Part shown: one piece after another, positions 8,241-17,851 of the stretch
How positions within the stretch are numbered: the first letter of the stretch is position 1
Layout: every line of letters starts with the position of its first letter
Source of the DNA: CBDEGR01 sp965237895
Lineage (GTDB): Bacteria; Acidobacteriota; Terriglobia; UBA7540; JAPUME01
Length of the DNA: 64,000 nucleotides
Assembly: GCA_965237895.1 (NCBI GenBank)
Contig: CBDEGR010000002.1
Span: forward strand, 496,001 to 560,000
Direction: 5' to 3'
Translations under genes and position numbers: made by a program
The notes under the pieces: generated by a model
The model's database searches: none
Seen by the model: only the letters and a program-made list of their open reading frames with translations
Told to the model about the DNA's origin: nothing

Positions 8241-9277
8241 GAGGGGACCGGTTGCTGAGCGGAAGGAGAATCGAGCTCGACCTTTCCTTCCCTGTAGATT
8301 CGTTTTACCAGATCTTCAATGGGTTCCTCTTCAATGAAAAGATCACGCACTTCGAGGCGGTTGACGATGTTGCGGATAACCTCGCCGCTCGAGTGCCGCT
8401 GCCGGTCGAAGCGGAGCAGGTAGGTCAACTCGTCGAGTTGTTCGCAATGAATGCCGTCCTGGGCAAGTTCCCCCACGCGCCCCCCCTGCGCCCCGTCCTT
8501 CAGGAAAATTTTTATCTGGTTGAATCTTGCTAGCTGTGATTTCAAATCCGTAAGCGGCCCGTCAAAGAGAAGTTTGCCGTGGTCGATGATCATGACTCGG
8601 TGCGAGAGTTCTTCGATATCGTCGAGGTCATGCGTGGTCAGCAACACCGTCGTCCGGTAACGCTGGTTGATCTCTTTCAAGAATTTCCGGATGTGTTCCT
8701 TGGCGACGATGTCGAGGCCGATGGTAGGCTCATCAAGAAACAACAACGGCGGATTGTGGAGCAAGGAAGCGGCCAAATCGCAGCGCATGCGCTCGCCCAG
8801 GCTCAGCTTCCGCACCGGAGTGTGGAGGTACTGCTTCAGATTCAGGATTTCATCGAACACCCCCAAGCGTTTTTCGTAGAGCCGGTCCGGCACTTGATAG
8901 ATTTCCTTCAGCAGCCGGAAGGATTCAATGACGGCGATATCCCACCAGAGCTGGGTGCGCTGTCCGAAGACCACGCCGATGTTCCGTGTATAGCGGCTGC
9001 GGTCACGGAACGGCACCATTCCGTGAACCGTAAGGCGGCCGCTGGTGGGTACGAGAATTCCCGTGAGCATCTTGATGGTGGTGGATTTGCCGGCCCCGTT
9101 CGGTCCGATGTAGCCGACCATCTCGCCCGGCTCAATCGAGAAGCTGACGTGATCCACCGCACGGACCGTCTGGTATTCGCGGACAAATAGATTCTGCACC
9201 GCGCCCCACAAGCCCTCTCTGCGGCGGAAGGTTTTGAATTCCTTGTAAAGATTTTCGACTTCGATCAGGTTCGACAT
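8237..9277 (-). CDS. ABC transporter ATP-binding protein (COG4586-like)
   Basis: A 346-residue ATPase. Walker A is GPNGAGKST near residue 58, the signature is LSLGERMR, Walker B is PLLFLDEPTIGLD, and the switch histidine is in TTHD. About 100 residues follow the nucleotide-binding domain, as in COG4586 proteins. It is the first gene of the three-gene exporter operon and ends in an ATGA overlap with the first permease. No good ribosome-binding site precedes the ATG. Confidence 0.93.
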   Translation of the reverse strand: MSNLIEVENLYKEFKTFRRREGLWGAVQNLFVREYQTVRAVDHVSFSIEPGEMVGYIGPNGAGKSTTIKMLTGILVPTSGRLTVHGMVPFRDRSRYTRNIGVVFGQRTQLWWDIAVIESFRLLKEIYQVPDRLYEKRLGVFDEILNLKQYLHTPVRKLSLGERMRCDLAASLLHNPPLLFLDEPTIGLDIVAKEHIRKFLKEINQRYRTTVLLTTHDLDDIEELSHRVMIIDHGKLLFDGPLTDLKSQLARFNQIKIFLKDGAQGGRVGELAQDGIHCEQLDELTYLLRFDRQRHSSGEVIRNIVNRLEVRDLFIEEEPIEDLVKRIYREGKVELDSPSAQQPVPS

Positions 9278-9469
9278 GGGGTCCGTGGGTCTTCGATCCC
9301 TTCAGCGATGCAAGAGTTAGGTTTCATAATAGCAAGGATGTCCCGGCGCGGTCATGGGCCCATTTTCGAGTATTCGATAACATGTTGCGGCGCCTGTATT
9401 TGCGGGGGAGACGTAGTAGAATCGGCCCATATCCAATGAGGCGGACTCCTTTTCCGACGAGGTGATGTG

Positions 9470-11137
9470 ATGGCAAGGGCAAGAGCTGTGGTTGTTGGTC
9501 TATTGGTCGCGGTCCTCGGCTTCGGTCTTGGCCGGGCTGCGGCGCAATCCGATTCTCCTCCGGTTGCCTGGGAGAAGCATTTTCCCAAGTCCATCGGTTG
9601 GGTCCTAAGAGTCTCCTCGGGTGTGCTGCTGGTTCGCTCAGGGAATACTCTATTCGCTGTTGATGGGAAAGACGGGCGCGAGCTGTGGTCCATGGGCGGC
9701 CTGGACCTTGGGGACCCCGAAGAGCGCGGTAAGAACCTTTCCGAAATTCCCGGCACGCCGATTCTTCTGCTCAGGAACCATGACGCCAAACCCCGAATTG
9801 AAGGTTCATCCGGGTCGCTACTAGGTGTGGATTTGTGGAAGGGAACGGTGCTTTGGCAGCAAAAACTGGCCGCTGATCTCCTGATTGAAAAAGGGCTCAG
9901 CGGAAGCTCGACGATAGAAAACTTAATGGAGATTATTCCTTTTTACGAGAACGACCGAGTGTTGTTGGTGAACAAAGTGGGCAGGAAAGGGGATGCCAGG
10001 CCTCGACTCCAGCTTCAGAATATGCTCACAGGTGTGGTGGAATGGAGGAGAAAATATCCCTTCAAAAGATATATCCTCGGAGGGATAAAGTGGTACGAAT
10101 TTGATGGACACTTCATTCCCTACAAGTTACGGTTTTATGTTTTTGGATCCTCGCACCGAATGCAGCGACTCGACCTCCAGACAGGCAAGAAAGTTTGGAG
10201 CCTTATCGGGTGCGCCAGTTCTTCGCTCGACCCCATTTTTGCCGATGGGAAAATCATCTGCCGGGGAGTGACTCTTCACGCCGTCGACCCTCTTTCCCGA
10301 AAGCGATTGTGGAGGATCAAAAAGCTCAAAGGGTTGGGTACGATTGCGGACTGGGTTTTGAGAGGGGATGTGCTGTATGTCGTCGGGGGGAATCTCGCCT
10401 ATGCGATGGATGTCTCTACCGGCTCCGTTCGCTGGCGAATAAAACACAAAACTTGGATTTCAGAAGTCTTTTTGGGGCGGGACCTTCTTTTCGGCAGTAC
10501 AAGAAAAGGTTTAATTGCAAAGGATGTCTCCACCGGCTCGATCCGCTGGCAAAGGGAAGGCGTCGGAGAAATTTCAGAAGTATTGATGGAACGGGGCCTT
10601 CTTTTCGTGCGTACAAAAAATGAGGTTTATGCTCTAGATGTTTCCACGGGCGGCGTCCGGTGGCGGGTAGAGAGCGAAACAGAGACAACCAATCTCGTCT
10701 TTTTTGAGGAGGGTCATAAGCTCGTATTCTGGAACAAGGCCAAGGCCGAGTTGGTTGTGGTGGAAGCCGAGAGCGGAAGAATTCTGCGACGCGACGGCCT
10801 GAATATGAAGTCGGAGACTTTTTTATCCGAAAGCTGGGGGGTAACTTTCTAATTGTTGAACCCATGAGCACCTATTTTATGGCCGTTTTTAATCAGGGAT
10901 ACTGGCCTGAGGCGATACGCAGAAAATTTGGGGAATCTTTGAATGTGCTCTACGATGTGAAGACCGGCGAAAAGCTGTGGGAAGAGAAAGGCCTCGTCTT
11001 TCAAAATCGACCCCTCCACCGGCCAACGCAAGGAATGGTTCCTCACCGGGTTCCAGCCGGATTTCAATCCCGCCTTCGGCCTGGCTTACACATTTTCGGG
11101 AAAAATTCTCCAGGCCGTTCGCCTATCCGGTGAATGA
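9470..11137 (+). pseudogene. Secreted PQQ-type beta-propeller protein (BamB-like), interrupted by two frameshifts
   Basis: The intact part (to 10852) begins with a cleavable signal peptide (MARARAVVVGLLVAVLGFGL) and then repeats PQQ/BamB-like blades, each with an Asp-V-STG-x-RW core (AMDVSTGSVRWR, AKDVSTGSIRWQ, ALDVSTGGVRWR). The frame stops after GVTF, but homologous-looking sequence continues in the next frame (NFLIVEPMSTYFMAVFNQ, then YDVKTGEKLWEEKG) and again in the first frame (FKIDPSTGQRKEWF) to a TGA at 11135. The pattern equals one missing G in a six-G run near 10840 and one extra T near 11000. Repaired length is 555 residues. A GAGGTG ribosome-binding site precedes the ATG at 9470. 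Confidence 0.8.
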
Positions 11138-11458
11138 ACAATCTAAAATGTCGCCCATTTGACCCTGCCCTTGCGAAACCTTCCCATCTACATCGAGGGC
11201 ATGGTCCATCTTATCAGGGCGTGCCGTCCTTGTCGGGCGGGCTTTTTCCCTTAAAAGTGAAACGCTTTGTTTGCATCCACCGTCTCACGAGGAGATAATG
11301 AGGGTTCCGAGGGACTCGATTTATGTCAGCCCTGGCGTTACGTTTCGTGACCCGGCTTCCATATTGCCCTTAAGGGAATTTTTTCCGCAGTGATATTGTA
11401 AGGTTGCGTTTTAGAATTCGATCGTCGAAAGAACCAAATTCAATCGAGTGGGTGTCCG
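11138..11458. other. Intergenic region before the M16 protease gene
   Basis: No coding frame of substance is seen in these 321 bases. A short palindrome CCCTTAAGGG near 11370 is followed by a T-rich stretch, which could be a weak terminator or an operator. No clear promoter for the protease gene was found. Confidence 0.4.
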
Positions 11459-14236
11459 ATGAAATATGGGGAATCGCTGACTCTTCTATGGGTTTTCTTA
11501 CTGGCCGTCGGTTTGGCTGCTCCGGCGACAGCGGTGGCAGCCGAACCCTCCGCCGACGAGATCGACATTCCCTACAAGAAGTTCGTCCTGAAGAACGGTC
11601 TGCGCGTCATCGTGCACGAAGATCGCAAAGCGCCCATCGTGGCCGTCAACGTCTGGTACCACGTCGGCTCGAAAAATGAAAAACCGGGAAAGACGGGCTT
11701 TGCGCACCTGTTCGAGCACATCATGTTCAACGGCAGTGAGAATTACAACGACGACTATTTCAAGCCCTTCGACCGCGTGGGCGCGACCGGCATAAACGGA
11801 ACGACGAACCCTGACCGGACGAACTATTTCCAGAATGTTCCTACCACGGCGCTGGATATGGCCCTGTGGATGGAATCGGACCGGATGGGACACATGCTTG
11901 GGGCCGTCGATCAGGCGAAACTCGACGAGCAGCGTGGCGTCGTACAGAACGAAAAACGGCAGGGGGAGAATCAACCTTACGGGAAAGCGCGCCAACTCAT
12001 CGCTGAAAATACCTATCCGAAGGGACACCCCTACTCCTGGTCCACGATCGGCTCGATGGAGGATTTGAATGCCGCCAGCCTGGAGGATGTGCACGAATGG
12101 TTCAGGACCTATTACGGCGCGGCGAACGCGGTCATCTCCGTAGCCGGGGATGTGGATGCGGAAACGGTTCGGAAGAAAATGGAGAAGTATTTCTGCGACA
12201 TTCCTGCCGGACCGCCGGTGGTGCGCCAAAAATCCTGGATTGCAAAGCGAACCGGAATGCATCGGCAGATACTCGAGGACCGTGTTCCGCAAGCCCGGAT
12301 CTACAAAGTGTGGAACATGCCGGAGTGGATCTCCGCCGATACGGATTACCTGGACGTGGTCAGTGACGTGCTGGGATATGGAAAGACCTCTCGTTTCTAC
12401 AAACGGCTGGTCTACGACGACCGGATTGCCACGGATGCTTCTGCCTATATTGATTCGCGGGAACTGGGAGGACTGTTCATCATGAGGGCGACAGCTCTCC
12501 TCGGGCAGGATTTGGAAAAAGTGGAGAAGGCGCTGGATGAGGAACTGACTCGATTCTTGGCCGAAGGGCCGACGGAAAAGGAGATGTCGCGCATCAAGAC
12601 GCAGTACCGGGCGCGGTTTATTCGCGGCATTGAACGGATCGGCGGATTCGGCGGAAAATCGGACATTCTTGCTCAATGCGAAGTCTATGCCGGCAGCCCG
12701 GATTATTACAAAGTTCGGCTGGAGCGCGTACGGGAGGCGACCGCCCAAAATCTAAAAGGGGCGGCAAACCGTTGGCTGAGCGACGGAGCCTTTGTTCTTG
12801 AGGTGGTTCCGTTTCCCAAGTATGGGACGGTGGCAAGCGACGTGGATCGCTCCCAGCTCCCCGAACCGTCTGAATTCCCTGAGGTTCCCTTTCCGCAACT
12901 GCAGCGAGCGAAACTTTCCAATGGGCTCGAAATCATCTTGGCCGAACGGCACGCCATCCCGGTCGTGAACTTCCGCCTTCTTCTGGATGCCGGGTTCGCC
13001 GCCGACCAGAAGGGAATTCCCGGCACGGCCAGCCTCGCGCTCGGCATGCTGGAGGAAGGTACGGCCAGCCGAACGGCCTTGGAGATCAGCGAGCAGTTGG
13101 CCCTGTTGGGGGCGCGGCTGGGCACGAGGTCGAATCTGGACATGTCTTCGGTGACCCTCTCGGCGCTAAAAGAAAATCTGGATGCATCGCTTGAAATCTA
13201 TGCGGATGTCATCTTAAATCCGTCCTTCCCGGAAGAGGATTTCAAGCGTTTACAGCAACAACAGCTTGCCGGGATCAAACGGGAGAAAGTGTCCCCGGTC
13301 CCGATGGCGCTTCGCGTGCTTCCGAAACTGCTATACGGCAAGGACCATGCCTACTCGTTGCCGCTTACCGGGTCGGGGACGGAGACGTCGGTTATGAGTC
13401 TCACCCGCGGCCACATGAAAGCGTTTCACCAGACGTGGTTCAAGCCCAACCGCGCGACTCTGATCGTGGTCGGCGACACGACGCTCAATGAGATTCGGCC
13501 GAAACTGGAGCGACTCTTTCGGGCTTGGAAACGCGGGAAGACGGCGCAGAAGATAGTAGGTCAGGTTGCACACCAAGCGAAATCAACGGTCTATTTGATC
13601 GACCGGCCCGATTCTCAGCAGTCGATTATATTCGCCGCCCACATCGCGCCGCCCAAAGGGAACCCTCGGGAAATTGCCAACGAGGCGGTAAACCAGATTC
13701 TTGGAGGCGCTTTTTCCGCACGTCTCAACATGAATCTCCGGGAGGACAAGCACTGGTCTTATGGGGCGAGGAGCGTGGTGATGGATGCGCGCGGCCAACG
13801 GCCGTTCTTCGCCTATGCCTCAGTGCAGACGGACAAGACCAAGGAATCCATGCGGGAGTTCCAAAAAGAACTCTCCGGGATTCTTGGCACTCGGCCTCCG
13901 ACATCGGAGGAGGTCGCCAAGGCGAAAGACCAGAATACGCTTACCCTGCCGGGCCGCTGGGAAACGGCGGGCGCGGTGAGCACATCGATTGCCGAAATCG
14001 TGTGGTTTGGCTTGCCGGACGATTTCTGGAACACCTACGCGGATAAAGTCCGCTCGCTCGACCTGCCTCAAGTCTCCGCCGCGGCCAAGGAAGTGATCCA
14101 CCCGGATAAGCTGGTCTGGGTCGTGGTGGGTGATCGAAGGAAGATTGAAGCCGGGATTCGGGAACTCAATCTCGGAGAAATCCGATTGATCGATGCCGAC
14201 GGAAATCCGGGGGCCGAAGCCGCGTCGGGGAACTAG
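11459..14236 (+). CDS. M16 (insulinase/pitrilysin-like) zinc metalloprotease, secreted
   Basis: A 925-residue protein with an N-terminal signal peptide (about residues 1-28). Two M16 halves are present. The first carries the inverted zinc motif HLFEH at residues 83-87 and the downstream acidic region DEQRGVVQNEKR that supplies the third ligand. The second half, from about residue 480, lacks HxxEH, as normal for the inactive partner domain. It should form a clamshell peptidase degrading peptides in the periplasm. The length fits single-chain two-repeat family members from Acidobacteria and Bacteroidetes. The sulfatase-fold gene follows closely on the same strand. Confidence 0.93.
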   Translation: MKYGESLTLLWVFLLAVGLAAPATAVAAEPSADEIDIPYKKFVLKNGLRVIVHEDRKAPIVAVNVWYHVGSKNEKPGKTGFAHLFEHIMFNGSENYNDDYFKPFDRVGATGINGTTNPDRTNYFQNVPTTALDMALWMESDRMGHMLGAVDQAKLDEQRGVVQNEKRQGENQPYGKARQLIAENTYPKGHPYSWSTIGSMEDLNAASLEDVHEWFRTYYGAANAVISVAGDVDAETVRKKMEKYFCDIPAGPPVVRQKSWIAKRTGMHRQILEDRVPQARIYKVWNMPEWISADTDYLDVVSDVLGYGKTSRFYKRLVYDDRIATDASAYIDSRELGGLFIMRATALLGQDLEKVEKALDEELTRFLAEGPTEKEMSRIKTQYRARFIRGIERIGGFGGKSDILAQCEVYAGSPDYYKVRLERVREATAQNLKGAANRWLSDGAFVLEVVPFPKYGTVASDVDRSQLPEPSEFPEVPFPQLQRAKLSNGLEIILAERHAIPVVNFRLLLDAGFAADQKGIPGTASLALGMLEEGTASRTALEISEQLALLGARLGTRSNLDMSSVTLSALKENLDASLEIYADVILNPSFPEEDFKRLQQQQLAGIKREKVSPVPMALRVLPKLLYGKDHAYSLPLTGSGTETSVMSLTRGHMKAFHQTWFKPNRATLIVVGDTTLNEIRPKLERLFRAWKRGKTAQKIVGQVAHQAKSTVYLIDRPDSQQSIIFAAHIAPPKGNPREIANEAVNQILGGAFSARLNMNLREDKHWSYGARSVVMDARGQRPFFAYASVQTDKTKESMREFQKELSGILGTRPPTSEEVAKAKDQNTLTLPGRWETAGAVSTSIAEIVWFGLPDDFWNTYADKVRSLDLPQVSAAAKEVIHPDKLVWVVVGDRRKIEAGIRELNLGEIRLIDADGNPGAEAASGN

Positions 14237-14287
14237 GCCGAAGAGCAACGGTTGCTCTTCGTGGCCCGCTCTGGTATCTCTTCCTGC

Positions 14288-15778
14288 ATGAGGATTTCCG
14301 CTTGGGTAAAGGCCGGGCCCGCAAGGGTAGCGGTACTGCTCTTCCTTCTGTTTCTGGTGGTGCCGGCGGCGGCCTGGTTGACGCTGACGCTGACGCAAGG
14401 AGAACCGGAGGTTTCTCTGGCAGGGTTTGCGCCCCGTGAGCATCCGCTTCGCCGCGTCATTTTAATTACCGTAGATACCTTGCGGGGAGACGCCCTCGGG
14501 CCCGGTGACGGAAAACGCATTTTCACCCCGAATCTGGACCGCCTGGCAGCCGACGGAGTGGAATTTACGCAGGCCGTCGTCGTCGCTCCCTGGACGCTTC
14601 CCTCGATCGCGTCCATCATGACGGGCCTTTCCCCGCAGGTTCATCAAACGATTGGGCGCGAATCCCTCCTCCCGGATAATTTCCGTACGCTTGCCGAATA
14701 CCTTCGCGACGCGGGCTATTACACGGCCGCCTTCGGCTCGAACCCTTATCTGCTGCCGCGGGCCGGGCTGTCGCAAGGATTTCTTGAATACCATTTTTTC
14801 CCCCAAGCGGTGGGAACCTCGCCGCTCCGGAAATTCCGCAATTGGCGCGACCCGGAAGTTTTCGACCCCACGACTTCCGGCCTGACCGACCGGGTGATCG
14901 CCTGGATGGGTAAAAATCGCGAACGGGATTTTTTCCTGTGGGTGCATTATTTTGACCCTCATACTCCTCTTGCGCCGCCGTTGGAATTCCTTCCCGCAGG
15001 AGCGGGGCCGGCGTCCGTATCTTCATCGGGCGGAGCGAACTTTGACCGTCTGGCGGAAGTCCACAGCGGCTCCTTCGTCCCTACGCCAAAGGAACGGGCG
15101 TGGATCGAGGAGCTTTATTGGGCTGAGGTGCGCTACATCGACCACAACCTGGGGCGGCTCCTGGAAGCTTTACAGCGGCAGGGCGCCTACGATGATGCCT
15201 TGTTGATCTTTACCAGTGACCACGGGGAGGAGTTTTGGGAGCATGCCCGTTTCGGTCACGGGCACAGTCTTTATGGAGAGGTTTTAAGGGTTCCCTTGGT
15301 GATCAAGCTGCCGGGGGCCAAGGGAGGGAGAAAAATCCCCGGTTGGGTATCGAACGCTGGACTGCTGCCGACGGTGCTCGATCTCTGCGGCGTTTCCCAT
15401 CCGAGCGACTCGCTCTCCTTCTCCTCATTGCGGGACCTGTGGGAGACAAACGATCCTCGAAAAGCACGGCCGCCGGTTGTCGCTACCGGCCTACATTATT
15501 TTGAAGAGCAGGAATCCGTACAATTCGAAAACCTAAAATACATTCGGCATGTGATGAGTCCGCGGGAAGAGCTCTACGATCTTGCGGCAGACCCCGAGGA
15601 GCGAGTCTCGGTGCTCTCTTCCTCGCCGGAAGAGGTCGCGCGGGCCCGGACTTTGCTTACCGAGCACGAAACCGCGTCACGGAAATTGAGGGGGCGCTAC
15701 CAAATTTCCGGCCGAGCGGAAGCCGAGTTGGACAAAGAGACAAAACAGAGGCTTCGCTCGTTGGGATATAGCCAGTAA
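14288..15778 (+). CDS. Membrane-anchored sulfatase-fold (alkaline phosphatase superfamily) hydrolase
   Basis: About 496 residues. A hydrophobic N-terminal anchor (VAVLLFLLFLVVPAAAW) is followed by a sulfatase domain: VILITVDTLRGDALG supplies the first metal ligand, TPNLDRLAADGVEFTQA follows, and ALLIFTSDHGEEFWEH supplies the later metal-binding Asp-His. At the nucleophile position the sequence reads APWTLPSIASIMTG, so there is no CxPxR for formylglycine formation; a Thr or Ser may act instead, as in phospho-transferase and phosphatase relatives. The ATG at 14288 is preferred because it starts a clean signal anchor, but a TTG at 14252 is possible and neither has a good ribosome-binding site. 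Confidence 0.85.
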   Translation: MRISAWVKAGPARVAVLLFLLFLVVPAAAWLTLTLTQGEPEVSLAGFAPREHPLRRVILITVDTLRGDALGPGDGKRIFTPNLDRLAADGVEFTQAVVVAPWTLPSIASIMTGLSPQVHQTIGRESLLPDNFRTLAEYLRDAGYYTAAFGSNPYLLPRAGLSQGFLEYHFFPQAVGTSPLRKFRNWRDPEVFDPTTSGLTDRVIAWMGKNRERDFFLWVHYFDPHTPLAPPLEFLPAGAGPASVSSSGGANFDRLAEVHSGSFVPTPKERAWIEELYWAEVRYIDHNLGRLLEALQRQGAYDDALLIFTSDHGEEFWEHARFGHGHSLYGEVLRVPLVIKLPGAKGGRKIPGWVSNAGLLPTVLDLCGVSHPSDSLSFSSLRDLWETNDPRKARPPVVATGLHYFEEQESVQFENLKYIRHVMSPREELYDLAADPEERVSVLSSSPEEVARARTLLTEHETASRKLRGRYQISGRAEAELDKETKQRLRSLGYSQ

Positions 15779-16064
15779 GGGGGTTGGTTGGGCCGAATCG
15801 GTGCTCGACCCTCCCAACTTTGAGAGGATTTAGGGGGAGAGGATCTTTTGGGGGAGGGGATCTATAGGGTCGGTTTTCTGCGGCGGGCGCGACGCTTGGC
15901 GGGTTCGCCGCGTAGCTTGGCCTGATACTTGGTCAGTTCGCTGGAGCCGTTCACACTGCAAAAATTCGTCTGTGCCCCGGAAGGGGCGGATTCGTAGGGA
16001 AGACATGATTTGGATTTCAGAAAGAAATCGAACGTCACGACAAGAACGGCACAAGTGGGGAACC
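15779..16064. other. Intergenic region, nothing firmly assigned
   Basis: Between the convergent sulfatase-fold and FmdB genes. On the minus strand a short basic peptide frame ends near 15862 (ELTKYQAKLRGEPAKRRAR), which has a coding look but no credible start. I do not call it. Confidence 0.3.
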
Positions 16065-16280
16065 TTACTCCCCGCACATGCCGCGACGCGGCGCACCGCA
16101 CGCGCACGGGCCCGCTTCCATCGTCCGCCCCTCCGTCGCACCCGCTACGGCAAACGGCGAAAGCAGTTTTTCCAGTTGCCGGCCGCTGCAATCGCGGCAG
16201 CGAACCTCCTGGTTGCTCGAGCGAACGATCTTTTCAAATTCCGCGCCGCACTCCCGGCAACGGTATTCAAATATCGGCAT
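16065..16280 (-). CDS. FmdB-family zinc-ribbon protein
   Basis: A 71-residue small protein starting MPIFEYRCRECGAEFEK, the hallmark of the FmdB/CxxC_CxxC_SSSS putative regulatory family. Two CxxC pairs (CREC and CRDC) should bind one zinc. The tail is rich in Gly, Ala and Cys (GPCACGAPRRGMCGE), also usual. The ATG at 16280 is chosen over one three codons upstream because the family begins there. Function is unknown in general. Confidence 0.88.
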   Translation of the reverse strand: MPIFEYRCRECGAEFEKIVRSSNQEVRCRDCSGRQLEKLLSPFAVAGATEGRTMEAGPCACGAPRRGMCGE

Positions 16281-16427
16281 GGCTCTCACCTGCTCCTAGG
16301 GAAAGTAAAAAATATATATTACTCATCCGGATCTCCTGCGCAAGGCATGGGACCCCGGGTCTGGCTCCCGAGGGCTTCGAAGCCGCATTTTTTCAGGGGA
16401 AAAACACCCTCTCCTCTTTAAATTTAC

Positions 16428-16456
16428 TTGACAGCCATCTTTTTTCCCCGTAAATT
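16428..16456 (+). promoter_or_regulatory. Sigma-70-type promoter of the HU gene
   Basis: TTGACA at 16428-16433, a 17-base spacer, then TAAATT at 16451-16456. The -35 is perfect and the spacing optimal. The HU ATG lies 40 bases after the -10, leaving a short leader with a GGAGG ribosome-binding site. Confidence 0.8.
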
Positions 16457-16496
16457 ACGCGACGAAATTCAAATCCCTCACGGAGGAGAGTAATTC

Positions 16497-16793
16497 ATGG
16501 CAAAAGTGATGAGTAAGTCTGCGGTGATTGCAACCTTGGCGGATAAGGCCGACCTGTCGAAGAAAGTAATCGGCAGCTTGCTGGAAGAATTGGCCGGACT
16601 TGCCACCCAAGAGTGCAAAACCTCCGGTCAGTTCGTAATTCCGGGAATCGGGAAGGCCGTCAAGTCGAACCGCAAAGCGCGCATGGGCCGCAATCCGCAG
16701 ACCGGCGAGGCCCTTAAAATTCCCGCGAAGACGGTCGTCAAGTTTCGCTTGGCAAAGGCATTCAAGGATTCCGTGGTACCTCCCCCAAAATAG
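16497..16793 (+). CDS. HU-family DNA-binding protein
   Basis: A 98-residue histone-like protein. The N-terminal helical part (MSKSAVIATLADKADLSKK) and the beta-arm region with RMGRNPQTGEALKIPAKTVV match the HU/IHF signature, in which the arm bends DNA in the minor groove. The C-terminus is slightly extended (AKAFKDSVVPPPK). Its promoter and a GGAGG ribosome-binding site ten bases before the ATG suggest strong expression, as expected for a nucleoid protein. Confidence 0.94.
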   Translation: MAKVMSKSAVIATLADKADLSKKVIGSLLEELAGLATQECKTSGQFVIPGIGKAVKSNRKARMGRNPQTGEALKIPAKTVVKFRLAKAFKDSVVPPPK

Positions 16794-17113
16794 ACCAACG
16801 CTCACCGGAGCAGATCCTTGATTCTGCCGTTCGTTTCCGGGTGCCGAACCCTCGCTTCCCAGAAAGCCGTCGGCATCGAGGCTTGAGGGTGGGGTGACCT
16901 CGCTCCCCGGTGAGACGCTGGTTTCGAAAATGAGTTCTCTCGTAGCGCTCCCCGCGCTTCCCTTAATTTTCCGCCCAAAGCGCGGCGCTCTTCTCTTCGA
17001 CGAGAAGGATCCGGCCGGGAGCGGGTGTTCAAATCGCACTCGACTCCACCGCTCGTTCCTCTTCCGCGTCTATTTCAGAGTATTTTTAGAGGTAAGGAGT
17101 GAAGAAGCCGTCC
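16794..17113. other. Intergenic region between convergent HU and nuoI genes
   Basis: About 320 bases with no plausible gene on either strand. No terminator with a clear U-run was recognised. Confidence 0.4.
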
Positions 17114-17575
17114 TCAGCGAGTGTAGCGGGTGGGGACTGGGCCGTCCTCCAACATCGGGCGGTCCCAAATCATATCGTCACGGGAATACTGAGCGATTTC
17201 GAAATCCTGCGTAAGCTCCAATGCGTCGACCGGACAAGCATCCTCGCACAGACCGCAGAACATGCAGCGGGACAGGTCGTAGGTGAACGTGGTTAAGACT
17301 TTTTTGCGGTCCGCCGTACGTTCCCAACCCACTACAATCAAATTTTCCGGACAGGCCACAGCGCAGAGATTACAGGCTATACAGAGCGTGCTGCCCGTCT
17401 CCGGATTATTGTTGAGCCGCGGCGCTCCGCGGTACCGCTCGGCCACCTGCGGACGCTGTTTCGGATATTGTTCCGTATAGGTGGCGCTGGGACGTTGGTA
17501 GGAAAAGGTAAGAACCAATCCTTGGATCAGGTCCACCAGAAAAATCTTGCGCAGGAGCTTCCCTAAGGTATCCAT
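17114..17575 (-). CDS. nuoI: NADH-quinone oxidoreductase subunit I (NuoI-like), orphan
   Basis: A 153-residue 2x[4Fe-4S] ferredoxin subunit. Two complete cluster motifs occur, CIACNLCAVACP and CMFCGLCEDACP, spaced as in NuoI, where they carry clusters N6a and N6b between the peripheral arm and the membrane arm of complex I. The N-terminus (MDTLGKLLRKIFLVDLIQGL) is the amphipathic membrane-attached helix of the family. The ATG at 17575 is preferred over the frame's start at 17641. No other nuo gene is within reach on either side, which is unusual since nuoI normally lies between nuoH and nuoJ. Confidence 0.88.
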   Translation of the reverse strand: MDTLGKLLRKIFLVDLIQGLVLTFSYQRPSATYTEQYPKQRPQVAERYRGAPRLNNNPETGSTLCIACNLCAVACPENLIVVGWERTADRKKVLTTFTYDLSRCMFCGLCEDACPVDALELTQDFEIAQYSRDDMIWDRPMLEDGPVPTRYTR

Positions 17576-17851
17576 TCCCGTTCCCCGAAAAGAGCGTTCC
17601 CTCCAAGAGGATATTATCCACAGTACTCCGGCAATCGTCAACTTTCCCGAGATGAAGGAGCCCTTCGCAGGCCGGACGCCGAGGACGTGGGGGACCGTAT
17701 CCCGGCCACGTTGACACCTTATATTTACAATAGGGGCTTGCCACTTGGGGCAGAATAGTATAGAAAAATTATACCTAATATCATATCTCTAAGCCAAAAC
17801 GGGCAAGGACCCTTCAAATCGGCCTTTGGGCTGAAATGGGTAGGTGGACCG

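Noticed and set aside
11498..12748. 416-residue minus-strand frame opposite the M16 protease
   Set aside because: It lies wholly antisense to a clearly conserved gene and its composition (His, Arg, Val rich) is that of a shadow frame.
15862..16030. Basic peptide frame on the minus strand after fmdB
   Set aside because: The stretch ELTKYQAKLRGEPAKRRAR looks coding, but there is no credible start and I cannot name a family.
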